Assembly: GCF_000935125.1 (NCBI RefSeq)
Contig: NZ_JRKI01000028.1
Location: 1 to 64,000 of the forward strand
Direction of reading: 5' to 3'
From: Streptomyces natalensis ATCC 27448
Lineage (GTDB): Bacteria; Actinomycetota; Actinomycetes; Streptomycetales; Streptomycetaceae
DNA: 64,000 bases
A program made the position numbers and the translations under genes. The notes beneath the pieces are model-generated. The model did not search any database, was not told the DNA's origin, and worked only from the letters and a program-made list of their open reading frames with translations. Shown here piece by piece: positions 55,101 to 62,148 of this stretch (position 1 is the first letter of the stretch; every line of letters begins with the position of its first letter).

Positions 55101-56071
55101 ACTACGACGCGGCGGGCCGGCGCATCGCCAAACGCCGCCTCGGCGGTGACGGGACCGCGGCCGAGGAGACCCGTTTCGTCTGGGACGGCACCCGGCTCGC
55201 GGAGCAGGTGACCTCGGACGGCACCGCCACCGCATGGGACTACCACTCCGGCACCCACCGGCCGCTCACCCAGACCGTCGTCCACGCCGGGGGCCGCCGC
55301 GACTTCCACACCGTGGTCACCGACCTCTCGGGCGCCCCGACGGAGCTGGTCACCCCTGACGGGGAGATCACGTGGCGGCTGCGCACCACCGCCTGGGGCA
55401 TGCCGGTCGGCGACCGGACACCGGATACCTGTCCCCTGCGGTTCCCCGGCCAGTACGCCGACGCCGAGACCGGGTGGAACTACAACTACTTCCGCCACTA
55501 CGACCCCGAGACAGCCCGCTACCTCTCCCCCGACCCGCTGGGGCTGGCGGCGGCCCCCAACCACTACGCCTACGTCGACAACCCGTTCACCGTCGCCGAC
55601 CCCCTCGGCCTGACGCCGCAGCGGGGGCCGAACGGCCGCTTCCTCCCGAACCCGAACGGCCCGGCCACCCACAACCGCGACAGCGAATACCCCGGCGGCT
55701 ATCGGCAGAGCACCCACGACGCCATGACGGCCAAGTGGACGGTCGAGGGCCAGGCGCAGGGCGGCGCCCCCCGCTTCCCCGCCGGCCACCCGCAGGCCGG
55801 CGACCGCATCCCGCGGGACCAGCTGACCTGGTTCAATTCCAAGGGAGAACCGGTGCCCGCCGGCAAGGACCACCTCACCTACGAGCACCTGCACCCGGTC
55901 GTCGACCATTGGAACCAGACGGGCTACAACACCGACCGTCCCACCCGTAATGACTTCTACAACGACGCCAATAACATGGAGCCCATGTCCCGCAAGGACA
56001 ACTCCAGCGGCGGAGGCAAAATGACCTCCACCTACCGCCAGGACACCGGCCCGAACTACTCCTGCACCTGA
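52148..56071 (+). CDS. RHS-repeat polymorphic toxin with C-terminal HNH-like nuclease candidate
   Basis: 1307 aa. Residues 1-75 are a short helical start; about 80-130 a Gly/Pro/Lys linker with GGGPK repeats. From about 140 comes a DUF6531-type domain (GDPIDLVSGEMILTETDVRL), then dozens of YD repeats (YDxxGxL/xxxxDxxGR) to about 1110, and the RHS-core boundary with DPLGLAAAPNHYAYVDNPF (about 1130). The last 110 residues form the variable toxin, with YEHLHPVVDHWNQTGY (about 1244) and NDANNMEPMSRKDNSSGGG (about 1270), a His/Asn pattern of HNH/Endonuclease VII-like toxins. Coupled upstream to the WXG-like gene; two candidate immunity genes follow. No signal peptide seen. Confidence 0.88.
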   Translation: MTNRIVKALEDGAKRLGGTLGDDARKAVKNLYHDTGDRLRQVAKNHAETDAKHASAMDDILKGRHGDTPKAPHTSPSSSPHPSAGPEGGGPKGGGPKGGGPKGPSKGPGSGRPNSDDSLRDGANRDGVGSSKPSGGRCKGGDPIDLVSGEMILTETDVRLPGLLDLVVERTHLSSYRCGQWFGSSWASTLDQRLEADERGLVLATADGMLLSYDVPAPDTAVFPHHGPRRELRWDGTPAGEMLVTDRGTGHTLHFLPASVTPAEAAAGRVTLPLEAISDRNGHRIDIWRDDDGTPFEIRHSGGYRIAVDTDGGRVVALRLLGTEDGDAGTVLRRYSYDDGNLTAVTDALGRTARFDYDESGRIVERVDRNDGWYRWEYDGADRCVRGTGSDGFLSCTLTYDRLNRANSYTDSLGRTTVYHYDEQRRLTGWTNAEGHRTHRTWAGPDLLASVTDELGHTSSYTYDDDGNLTTVTRPDGRTTRAAYNTLGLPVEIVDVDGATWRHEYDALGNQLRTIDPAGAVTGFAYDGGRLSAVTDALGHTRTVASSPAGLPLAVTDPLGHTTVVERDAFGRVSAFTDAGGRTERFGWTGEGKPAWREFADGATETWEWDGEGNLVAHTDRLGQVSRFTYTHFGLPVSRTAPDGTTHTFAHDTERRLTTVTDPRGHTWDYAYNAVGQLIRESDFQGRAVEYRPDPTGELAARTNAAGRTTVFVRDELGRTVEEHSADGIATFVYDPAGCLLRSANDTTTVTQTYDVLGRKLSEDINGRTTTWTYDALGRRISRRTPSGVLSTWSYDAAGRPEALDVGGDRVGFTFDDADREVRRLIGPDLVLSQEWDIAGRLSSQAVTRGADTLQHRAYAYRADGHLRGITDSAGGTRQFELDPDGRVTAVRAQDWSETYAYDSAGNLTHADTPGDETPGTERTFAGNRLERCGRHTYAYDEDGRLVRRTTRLLNGQTRTASFTWNTADQLTDAVLADGTHWTYDYDAAGRRIAKRRLGGDGTAAEETRFVWDGTRLAEQVTSDGTATAWDYHSGTHRPLTQTVVHAGGRRDFHTVVTDLSGAPTELVTPDGEITWRLRTTAWGMPVGDRTPDTCPLRFPGQYADAETGWNYNYFRHYDPETARYLSPDPLGLAAAPNHYAYVDNPFTVADPLGLTPQRGPNGRFLPNPNGPATHNRDSEYPGGYRQSTHDAMTAKWTVEGQAQGGAPRFPAGHPQAGDRIPRDQLTWFNSKGEPVPAGKDHLTYEHLHPVVDHWNQTGYNTDRPTRNDFYNDANNMEPMSRKDNSSGGGKMTSTYRQDTGPNYSCT

Positions 56072-56103
56072 GCAGGCCCCCTACCTCAGAGGAGCCACCC
56101 ACC

Positions 56104-56841
56104 ATGGACCTGACGTCGAAGCTGGCCGCCCAGCCCGGCGCCGAGCCCGTACCCGGCGTGCCGGACGCCTGGCACTGGTCGCGCATGATCTTCTCGTTCG
56201 ATGCCGTGGTCGCACGGGACCGCGTGCTGGAAATGCGCGTCATGGGCGAGTACGACCCGGCGCTGGCCCGCGCCGTTCTGGAACTCGCCCGCGACCACGC
56301 ACCGCGGCTGCTCGGCAGCGAGCGTCCGCTCGTGGCGCTGGACGGGCTCTCCTGCCCCGGCTGGGACTTCGACACGGTCGCCGCCGTCGGACCCGAGGTG
56401 CACGAGTACCACGGGCAGGAGGACGCCGAACTCCACAAGGCGACGGTGGCGCTCTTCCCCGCCTGGCGTCAGGAATTCTCCGGCTCCGAGACCCTCGCGG
56501 AGGCCCGCCACCAGTTCGACCGGGGCCTCCAGCCGACACGGCTGCGGCGCGATCCGGTCCCCTTCCTGCGCATGCGCTACCGCAACGAGCGCACCGGGAG
56601 CCACAGCCAGGGCCCGGACCGCGGCCTGGCGACCCTGGACGTCCTGCGGCACGAACTGTCCCTCCTGCCCGGCTCCCCCGACAGCCTCGTCGAGTGGGAG
56701 AACCGCCTCGGCGCCGTTTACCGGGCCGAGTCCGGGACCGCCCTGACGGTGCACGGGCCGGACGGATCGCGGCAGACGACCGGGGACGACCTCGTCGCGC
56801 TGGCCGAGCAGTCGGTGCTGCGCCCGGAGGAAAGCTCGTGA
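56104..56841 (+). CDS. probable immunity protein 1 for the RHS toxin
   Basis: 245 aa, starting 32 bases after the toxin stop, with GAGGAG ahead of the ATG. It is an acidic, soluble, tryptophan-containing protein (DAWHWSRMIFSFDAVVARDR, LLGSERPLVALDGLSCPGWD, EFSGSETLAEARHQFDRGLQ) with no family recognised. A position directly behind the toxin's variable end is the standard place for its immunity gene. Its stop overlaps the start of the next gene (GTGA). Confidence 0.65.
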   Translation: MDLTSKLAAQPGAEPVPGVPDAWHWSRMIFSFDAVVARDRVLEMRVMGEYDPALARAVLELARDHAPRLLGSERPLVALDGLSCPGWDFDTVAAVGPEVHEYHGQEDAELHKATVALFPAWRQEFSGSETLAEARHQFDRGLQPTRLRRDPVPFLRMRYRNERTGSHSQGPDRGLATLDVLRHELSLLPGSPDSLVEWENRLGAVYRAESGTALTVHGPDGSRQTTGDDLVALAEQSVLRPEESS

Positions 56842-57185
56842 CCGCCACCCGCGCCCTCACCGCCGCCGGGACCGTGCACGAGCGCCCCGACGCGGAGACC
56901 CTCTACGACCTGCTCAGCGAGCTGAACTTGGCGCTGCCCTTCCTCGTAGTGGAACGCGCCGACGGCCGCGATCCGGAACAGCACTACATCCAGGCCCACC
57001 TCGCGCAGGACGGGAGTTGCCTCGTGGAATACCGCGACGGCGGCCCCGACCAGCACTTCCGCGCCGTCGTGGCGCCGCCCTACGCCATGAAGGGCCACGA
57101 CGAGGTCGCGGCCCTCGTCACGAGCTGGGCACAGGACGACGGTGAGTGGCGCCGGCGGGGCCACTGGCAGCGTGTGAAGGTGTAA
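56838..57185 (+). CDS. probable second immunity protein or toxin-associated small protein
   Basis: 115 aa from a GTG coupled to the previous stop; GGAGGAAAG lies within the end of that gene. A mostly beta, acidic protein: LYDLLSELNLALPFLVVERA, QHYIQAHLAQDGSCLVEYRD and HFRAVVAPPYAMKGHDEVAA. It somewhat resembles small Imm1-type immunity proteins, but the match is weak. Tight coupling says it belongs to the cassette. Confidence 0.6.
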   Translation: MTATRALTAAGTVHERPDAETLYDLLSELNLALPFLVVERADGRDPEQHYIQAHLAQDGSCLVEYRDGGPDQHFRAVVAPPYAMKGHDEVAALVTSWAQDDGEWRRRGHWQRVKV

Positions 57186-57236
57186 GCAACAGGGAGGTGG
57201 CGGCGGGCGCGCTGGGTTCGTTGTCCGGAGGTCACC

Positions 57237-57460
57237 CACCTGCGCCGATGGTTACGGCAGCGCGGCATCACCCGCCGCATCGCCCGCAAAAGCATTGAAC
57301 CATCCAAGCGCCTGGACAACACCGTTGTACGAGCGAACGCACGATGGGACTCGCTGGCTGCCGTCGGCTTCGCCGCCGCTACGAACGCAAGGCCGACCGC
57401 TTCCTGGCCTTCACCAGCATCGCCTGCACCCTCATCTGCTACTGCGGAGCCGGCTTCGAC
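57237..57460 (+). pseudogene. IS5-family transposase fragment, frameshifted
   Basis: LRRWLRQRGITRRIARKSIE, PSKRLDN continues one frame over as GLAGCRRLRRRYERKADRFL, AFTSIACTLICY, the last part of an IS5-type transposase. It marks the right border of the toxin cassette, as the IS5 scrap at 50788 marks the left; the two fragments are different subtypes. No gene is seen in the remainder of 57186-57631. Confidence 0.7.
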
Positions 57461-57631
57461 CCGGCCATGACCCGCCGGACACCCGCCCCAAGTGGTGCGC
57501 ACAGCGATGGTCGCTGTGCGTTGGCGTACCGTTCTTCCCCTCGACAGCGGCAACCGGTACCTCTTTCCTGTCCAGGACCATGGGCATGCCCATGACCACC
57601 CTTCGGTACCCCACGGGATGAGGTAACCCCC

Positions 57632-59431
57632 ATGCGACTGCTGTGGAGATCCCTCGGCAGCGTTCTTGCCCTCGTCGGCGCGCTTTTGGCCACCGCGCCT
57701 GCCCCTCCCGCCGCAGCGGCGACCACCAGCGGAAACCTGATCGTCAACGGTGATGCCGAGGCCGGCTTCTGCACCGGCGACTGGAAGGCCGCCACGACGA
57801 TCCCCGGCTGGACGGTGGAATCCGGCAGCCCGGACGTGATGTGCTACACGGCCGGGAGTTTCGGCCATCCGTCGAGCCCCGCGCCCGGGAAGGCGTTCTT
57901 CGCGCCTGGTAACCAGGGCGACGGCGCCATCACACAGACCGTCGACGTCTCGTCCGCGTCCACCGCGATCGACAGCGGCGGCGTGACGTACAACCTCGGC
58001 GGCTGGCTGGGCGGCTGGACCGGCTATGGCGGGTACGTGGCGGTCTCACTGCAGTTCCAGGGCACGGACGGGCAGCATCTCGGCACGGCCAAGCTGCCGA
58101 CGGTGTCGGCGGCCGACCGCTCCAACACGACGGAGTTCCTCGCCCGCAGCACGACCGGGCCGGTGCCGGCCGGAACGCGCGGCATCCAGGTGCAGGTGCA
58201 GTTCCTCGACTCCTCCAACGAGACCGGCTACCTGGACAACCTCTCCCTCGCCCTCAGCACGCCGGTCACCGCCCCGGCTCCCCTGACACCTCCGGTCTCC
58301 CATGTGCCCGGCTACGACCACGTGTTCACGGTCATGATGGAGAACACGGACTACTCCGAGATCATGAACGATCCGACGGACACGCCCTACATCCACAGCC
58401 TGATGGCCCAGGGCGCCACCATGAGCGACTACCACGCGGTCTACCACCCCAGCGACGAGAACTACCTCGCCATCGCCGGTGGCGACACGTACACCACCGG
58501 CGCCACCTACTGGCCGAACATCAACTCCCCGGAGAAAAACCTCGGCGACACGATCGAGGCCGCCGGCAAGACCTGGAAAGCGTACGAGCAGGGCATGGGC
58601 ACGCCCTGCAACACCGGCAAGACCAGCGACAGTTACTACGAGCCCGACGACGCGCCGTTCATCAACTACACGGACATCAGCGGCAACGCCACCCGCTGCG
58701 CAGCCCACCTGTTCGACACCACGCAACTCACCACCGACCTCAAGAGCGCCGCGACGACGCCGAACTTCTCCTGGATCGCCGCCGACGACTACTACGACGG
58801 CGAATCATCCGGCAACGGCAACGCCACCAGCCTGAAGACCCAGGACGGCTGGCTGAAGCAGACCCTCGCCCCCGTGCTCTCCTCACCGGCGTGGACACAG
58901 CAGAAGTCGCTGCTCATCCTCACCTGGGACGAGTCCGAGACCGAAGCGCACAACCATGTCGCGACGATCGCCCTCGGCTCGCAGGGCACCGTCCCGGCCG
59001 GAACCAGCAGCGCGACCCGGTACGACCACTACAGCACCGCCCGCACCATCGAGGCGGCCCTCGGCCTGCCCGGCCTGACCGCGAACGACACCTACGCCAC
59101 ACCGCTGAACGGCGCCTTCACCCCGTCCGGCGCCACCACCCCCACCCTGACCAGCGACACGTCCGCCATCACGAGCGGCGGCAACGTCACCTTCCGCTAC
59201 GCCGTCCCGACGGCAGGCCAGGTCAGCTCGACCAACTGGATCGGGATCTACCCGACCGGCGTGACACCCGGCAAGGGATCCTCCCTGTCCTGGCAGTACG
59301 CGCCGAACGCCAGCGGCGCACTGACCTTCGACACCGGCAAACTGCCGGGCCCCGGAAGCTACGCGGTCTACTCCCTGGCCGACAACGGCTACAGCGTGCT
59401 GGCCGGTCCGTCGACACTGACGGTCGACTGA
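57632..59431 (+). CDS. secreted phosphoesterase (acid phosphatase/phospholipase C-like, PF04185)
   Basis: 599 aa. Signal peptide at residues 1-34 (MRLLWRSLGSVLALVGALLA, ending AAA). Residues 40-215 form a beta-sandwich carbohydrate-binding-like domain (LIVNGDAEAGFCTGDW, GNQGDGAITQTVDVSS, YLDNLSLAL). The phosphoesterase domain follows: HVFTVMMENTDYSEIM, SDYHAVYHPSDENYLAIAGG, PNFSWIAADDYYDGESSGNG and LLILTWDESETEAHNHVATI. The C-terminal 110 residues are an Ig-like domain (GGNVTFRYAVPTAGQV, NWIGIYPTG). It is exported and probably phosphate-scavenging. A strong terminator follows. Confidence 0.85.
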   Translation: MRLLWRSLGSVLALVGALLATAPAPPAAAATTSGNLIVNGDAEAGFCTGDWKAATTIPGWTVESGSPDVMCYTAGSFGHPSSPAPGKAFFAPGNQGDGAITQTVDVSSASTAIDSGGVTYNLGGWLGGWTGYGGYVAVSLQFQGTDGQHLGTAKLPTVSAADRSNTTEFLARSTTGPVPAGTRGIQVQVQFLDSSNETGYLDNLSLALSTPVTAPAPLTPPVSHVPGYDHVFTVMMENTDYSEIMNDPTDTPYIHSLMAQGATMSDYHAVYHPSDENYLAIAGGDTYTTGATYWPNINSPEKNLGDTIEAAGKTWKAYEQGMGTPCNTGKTSDSYYEPDDAPFINYTDISGNATRCAAHLFDTTQLTTDLKSAATTPNFSWIAADDYYDGESSGNGNATSLKTQDGWLKQTLAPVLSSPAWTQQKSLLILTWDESETEAHNHVATIALGSQGTVPAGTSSATRYDHYSTARTIEAALGLPGLTANDTYATPLNGAFTPSGATTPTLTSDTSAITSGGNVTFRYAVPTAGQVSSTNWIGIYPTGVTPGKGSSLSWQYAPNASGALTFDTGKLPGPGSYAVYSLADNGYSVLAGPSTLTVD

Positions 59432-59457
59432 CCCGGACGGGGCACTGCGCGGCACAC

Positions 59458-59496
59458 GAACGCCCCGACTCGCGTTCCACGCGAGTCGGGGCGTTC
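59458..59496. terminator. strong hairpin, probably bidirectional
   Basis: Perfect 17-base arms (59458-59474 and 59480-59496) with a TTCCA loop, 27 bases after the phosphoesterase stop and 90 bases beyond the end of the minus-strand rpsN paralogue. It can serve both converging genes. Confidence 0.8.
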
Positions 59497-59585
59497 GCCC
59501 TGTGCACGGCGGCCTGCGTCCGGCGCCGGATCCCGCTCCCGTGAAAGCGGATCCCCGACCGCGCGTCAGGCCGACCCGAGGGACT

Positions 59586-59891
59586 TCACCAACTGCTCTT
59601 GGTCACGCCGGGGAGTTCGCCCGCGTGGGCCATTTCCCGTACCCGGATGCGGGACAGGCCGAAGGCGCGCAGATGGCCGCGGGGGCGTCCGTCGACGGCG
59701 TCGCGGTTGCGGACCCGGGTGGCGCTGGCGTCGCGCGGCTGGCTGCGCAGTTCCTTCTGGGCGGCGGCGCGCTCGTCGTCGGACGTATGCGGGTTGGCGA
59801 TGACGGTCTTCAGCTCGGCGCGGCGCTCGGCGTAGCGGGCGACGGTCACGCGCCGCTTCTCGTTCTTCGCGATCTTGCTCTTCTTCGCCAT
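59586..59891 (-). CDS. rpsN: 30S ribosomal protein S14, zinc-independent (C-minus) paralogue
   Basis: 101 aa: MAKKSKIAKNEKRRVTVARY at the start and LRAFGLSRIRVREMAHAGEL, PGVTKSSW at the end. There are no CxxC zinc ligands, so it replaces zinc-binding S14 during zinc starvation. The start overlaps the rpmB stop by one base (TGATG), so it is the second gene of a two-gene operon under the Zur-type site at 60177. Confidence 0.93.
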   Translation of the reverse strand: MAKKSKIAKNEKRRVTVARYAERRAELKTVIANPHTSDDERAAAQKELRSQPRDASATRVRNRDAVDGRPRGHLRAFGLSRIRVREMAHAGELPGVTKSSW

Positions 59892-60127
59892 CAGATCTTC
59901 CCTCCCCGGGCGCGGATACGGGCCACGGCGGCCTCGATGCCGATCGCGTCGACCGTCTTGATGCCCTTGGTACTGAGGGTGAGCCGGACGTGGCGGCCTT
60001 CGCTGGGCAGCCAGTAGCGCTTCTGCTGGATGTTGGGGTCGAAGCGGCGCTTGGTGCGGCGGTGCGAGTGGGAAATGGTGTGGCCGAAGCCGGGCTGCCG
60101 GCCGGTGAGTTGGCAGTGAGCTGACAT
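59891..60127 (-). CDS. rpmB: 50S ribosomal protein L28 paralogue
   Basis: 78 aa: MSAHCQLTGRQPGFGHTISH, SHRRTKRRFDPNIQQKRYWL and HVRLTLSTKGIKTVDAIG. Only one Cys remains, where zinc-binding L28 has CxxC pairs. It is the first gene of the leftward operon and translationally coupled to rpsN. It is divergent from rpmG, sharing the Zur-box region. Confidence 0.92.
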   Translation of the reverse strand: MSAHCQLTGRQPGFGHTISHSHRRTKRRFDPNIQQKRYWLPSEGRHVRLTLSTKGIKTVDAIGIEAAVARIRARGGKI

Positions 60128-60176
60128 GGCTCCTCTTGAAGTCTGTGGTCGTTATCGCAACACCGTAGCAGCTTGA

Positions 60177-60191
60177 TGAAAATGAAAACCA
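60177..60191. promoter_or_regulatory. Zur-box-like operator
   Basis: TGAAAATGAAAACCA, close to the streptomycete Zur consensus TGAAAATGATTTTCA (first nine and last two bases agree), in an AT-rich island between divergent rpmB and rpmG. Zinc-loaded Zur would repress both operons. Confidence 0.75.
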
Positions 60192-60212
60192 ATTCCGTGT
60201 ATGCTGCGGTGC

Positions 60213-60377
60213 ATGGCCCGTAACGAACTCCGTCCGATCATCAAGCTCCGGTCCACCGCCGGGACCGGATACACCTACGTGACCCGCAAGAACCGCCGGA
60301 ACGACCCGGACCGGCTGACCCTGCGCAAGTACGACCCGGTCGTCGGCCGTCACGTCGATTTCCGCGAGGAGCGCTGA
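60213..60377 (+). CDS. rpmG: 50S ribosomal protein L33, zinc-independent paralogue
   Basis: 54 aa: MARNELRPIIKLRSTAGTGY, TYVTRKNRRNDPDRLTLRKY then DPVVGRHVDFREER. There is no Cys, as in C-minus L33. The ATG lies 21 bases after the Zur-box-like site. It starts the rightward operon and is four bases ahead of the L31B gene. Confidence 0.93.
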   Translation: MARNELRPIIKLRSTAGTGYTYVTRKNRRNDPDRLTLRKYDPVVGRHVDFREER

Positions 60378-60381
60378 CCCC

Positions 60382-60672
60382 ATGAAGCGCGGAATCCACC
60401 CCGAGTACCGGCCCGTCGTCTTCCGCGACCGGGCCGCCGACCACGCCTTCCTCACCCCTCCCCAAGCTCTCGGCTTCGCTCCAGCAGGGGAGACGCCGAT
60501 GACGGCCACCAGCGGCAAGACCGTCGAGTGGGAGGACGGCAACACCTACCCCGTCATCGAAGTCGAGATCTCCTCGGTCAGCCACCCCTTCTGCACCGGG
60601 ACCCAGCGGGTCCTGGACACCGCGGGCCGCGTGGAGCGCTGCCAGCGCCGGTACGAGCGGAGGGAACCGTGA
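60382..60672 (+). CDS. rpmE2: 50S ribosomal protein L31 type B
   Basis: 96 aa: MKRGIHPEYRPVVFRDRAAD at the start, TVEWEDGNTYPVIEVEISSV and HPFCTGTQRVLDTAGRVERC. Type B L31 lacks the CxxC zinc site of the primary copy. Its TGA overlaps the GTG of the CobW-like gene. Confidence 0.92.
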   Translation: MKRGIHPEYRPVVFRDRAADHAFLTPPQALGFAPAGETPMTATSGKTVEWEDGNTYPVIEVEISSVSHPFCTGTQRVLDTAGRVERCQRRYERREP

Positions 60673-61826
60673 GCCCTGCCGAGCACCGACTGCCGGTGGC
60701 CATCGTCGGCGGGCTGTGTGAAGGCGCCCGGCGCGCGGCCATCGGGGACCTCCTGCACTCCGTGCCCGGGACCGTCGTTCTGCACCACGACTTGTCGGCC
60801 GGGCCGAACGGCTCGGTGCACCGCACCATCCGCGACCTCAACGGCCCGGTCAGCAGCGGCCACGCCCCGCTGGTCAACGACTGCGCCTGCTGCGCGCTGC
60901 GCGAGGACCTCGTGCCCGAGCTCCTCCGGCTCGCCGAAACCGGAACGTACCGGCTGGCCGTCGTCGAGCTGTGGGACTCCGTCGAGCCGCAGGCGATGGC
61001 CGCCGTCATCGCGGCGGAGAGCGAGTGGCTGGCACTGACCGGGGTGGCCACCGCGGTCGACCCGGCGCTCGTACTGCCCTGCCTGTCCAACGGTGACGAC
61101 CTCGCCGAGGCCGGTCTGGCTGCCGCTGCCACCGACCAGCGCACGGTCGCCGACACCTTCGCCCGGCAGATCGAGTACCCCACCGTGCTCGCCCTCGCCG
61201 AAGGCGACGAAACCGCGGACGACGCCGACCACGCGCTCCTAGCCCAACTCACCCCGACCGCACGGCAAGTCCGGGTGGGGGACGGCACCTTGGCCGCCGC
61301 CCTGATGGCCGGGTTCGACCATGAGGCGGCGGCCGCCCGGCAGCACCCGGCGTGCGCGCTGCTGCCCCAGGAGGCCGACGAACACGGGGTCGCCACCCTG
61401 GTATGGCGACGCGACCGGCCCTTCCACCCGGGGCGGCTGCACGCGGCGCTGGACGACCTCGTCTGCGCCGCGGCCCGCATCCGGGGCCGCTTCTGGCTGG
61501 CCGACCGGCCCGACACGCTGCTGTCCTGGGACGCCGCCGGCGGTGCGCTGTGCGTGGAGTCCGCCGGGCCCTGGCTGGCCGCACTGCCGGACGCCGCCTG
61601 GGAGATGGTGCCCGCCGAACGCCGCATCGCCGCCTCCCTCGACTGGCACCCCGAACACGGCGACCGCTGCCAGCACCTCACCTTCACCGCACCCGGCCTC
61701 GACCGGGACAACCTGGTGAGCCTGCTCGACTCCTGCCTGCTCACCGACGCCGAGTACGCGACCGGACCGCAGGCATGGAAGGAACTGTCGCACGCCTTCG
61801 ACGAACTGCTCGATCCCGTCGGCTGA
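60669..61826 (+). CDS. CobW/G3E-family protein with degenerate P-loop
   Basis: 385 aa from a GTG coupled to rpmE2 (GTGA). COG0523-type layout: VAIVGGLCEGARRAAIGDLL at the start where the GxxxxGK(S/T) loop should be, NDCACCALREDLVPELLRLA with the metal-binding CxCC, VVELWDSVEPQAM, and the CobW C-terminal domain (RPFHPGRLHAALDDLV, AARIRGRFWLADRPDTLLSW). True COG0523 GTPases insert or shuttle zinc. Here the P-loop Lys is missing, so GTP hydrolysis is doubtful, while the metal-binding loop is kept. Its context says it serves zinc supply under Zur control. Confidence 0.85.
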   Translation: MSPAEHRLPVAIVGGLCEGARRAAIGDLLHSVPGTVVLHHDLSAGPNGSVHRTIRDLNGPVSSGHAPLVNDCACCALREDLVPELLRLAETGTYRLAVVELWDSVEPQAMAAVIAAESEWLALTGVATAVDPALVLPCLSNGDDLAEAGLAAAATDQRTVADTFARQIEYPTVLALAEGDETADDADHALLAQLTPTARQVRVGDGTLAAALMAGFDHEAAAARQHPACALLPQEADEHGVATLVWRRDRPFHPGRLHAALDDLVCAAARIRGRFWLADRPDTLLSWDAAGGALCVESAGPWLAALPDAAWEMVPAERRIAASLDWHPEHGDRCQHLTFTAPGLDRDNLVSLLDSCLLTDAEYATGPQAWKELSHAFDELLDPVG

Positions 61827-61905
61827 ACGCGCACCGACGTACCGCCGCCACTCCGTATCGCCGTCGCCCCGTACCACCCCGTACCCCTGACGAAAGGACC
61901 TGCCC

Positions 61906-62145
61906 ATGTCCCGCCGCGCCGACGCCAAATCCAAAGCTCCCAAGCGCAGGGTCAACCCCCTCGACGCCGCCGGCATCACCTACATCGACTACAAGAACAC
62001 CGACCTGTTGCGGAAGTTCATCTCCGACCGCGGCAAGATCCGCAGCCGCCGGGTGACCCATGTGACGAAACAGCAGCAGCGGCAGATAGCACGGGCCATC
62101 AAGAACGCCCGCGAGATGGCTCTCCTGCCCTACAGCTCCCGGTAA
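61906..62145 (+). CDS. rpsR: 30S ribosomal protein S18, zinc-independent paralogue
   Basis: 79 aa: KRRVNPLDAAGITYIDYKNT, DLLRKFISDRGKIRSRRVTH and VTKQQQRQIARAIKNAREMA, LLPY. There is no Cys. AAAGGACC precedes the ATG. Separated from the CobW-like gene by 79 bases but probably in the same transcript. Confidence 0.93.
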   Translation: MSRRADAKSKAPKRRVNPLDAAGITYIDYKNTDLLRKFISDRGKIRSRRVTHVTKQQQRQIARAIKNAREMALLPYSSR

Positions 62146-62148
62146 CCG

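Noticed and set aside
52382..55909. 1175-codon open frame antisense to the RHS toxin
   Set aside because: Val/Gly/Arg-rich translation with no motif; a mirror effect of GC-rich YD-repeat codons.
60382..60672. Zinc-binding ordinary L31
   Set aside because: Lacks the CxxC pairs and starts with the type B sequence MKRGIHPEYRPVVF.
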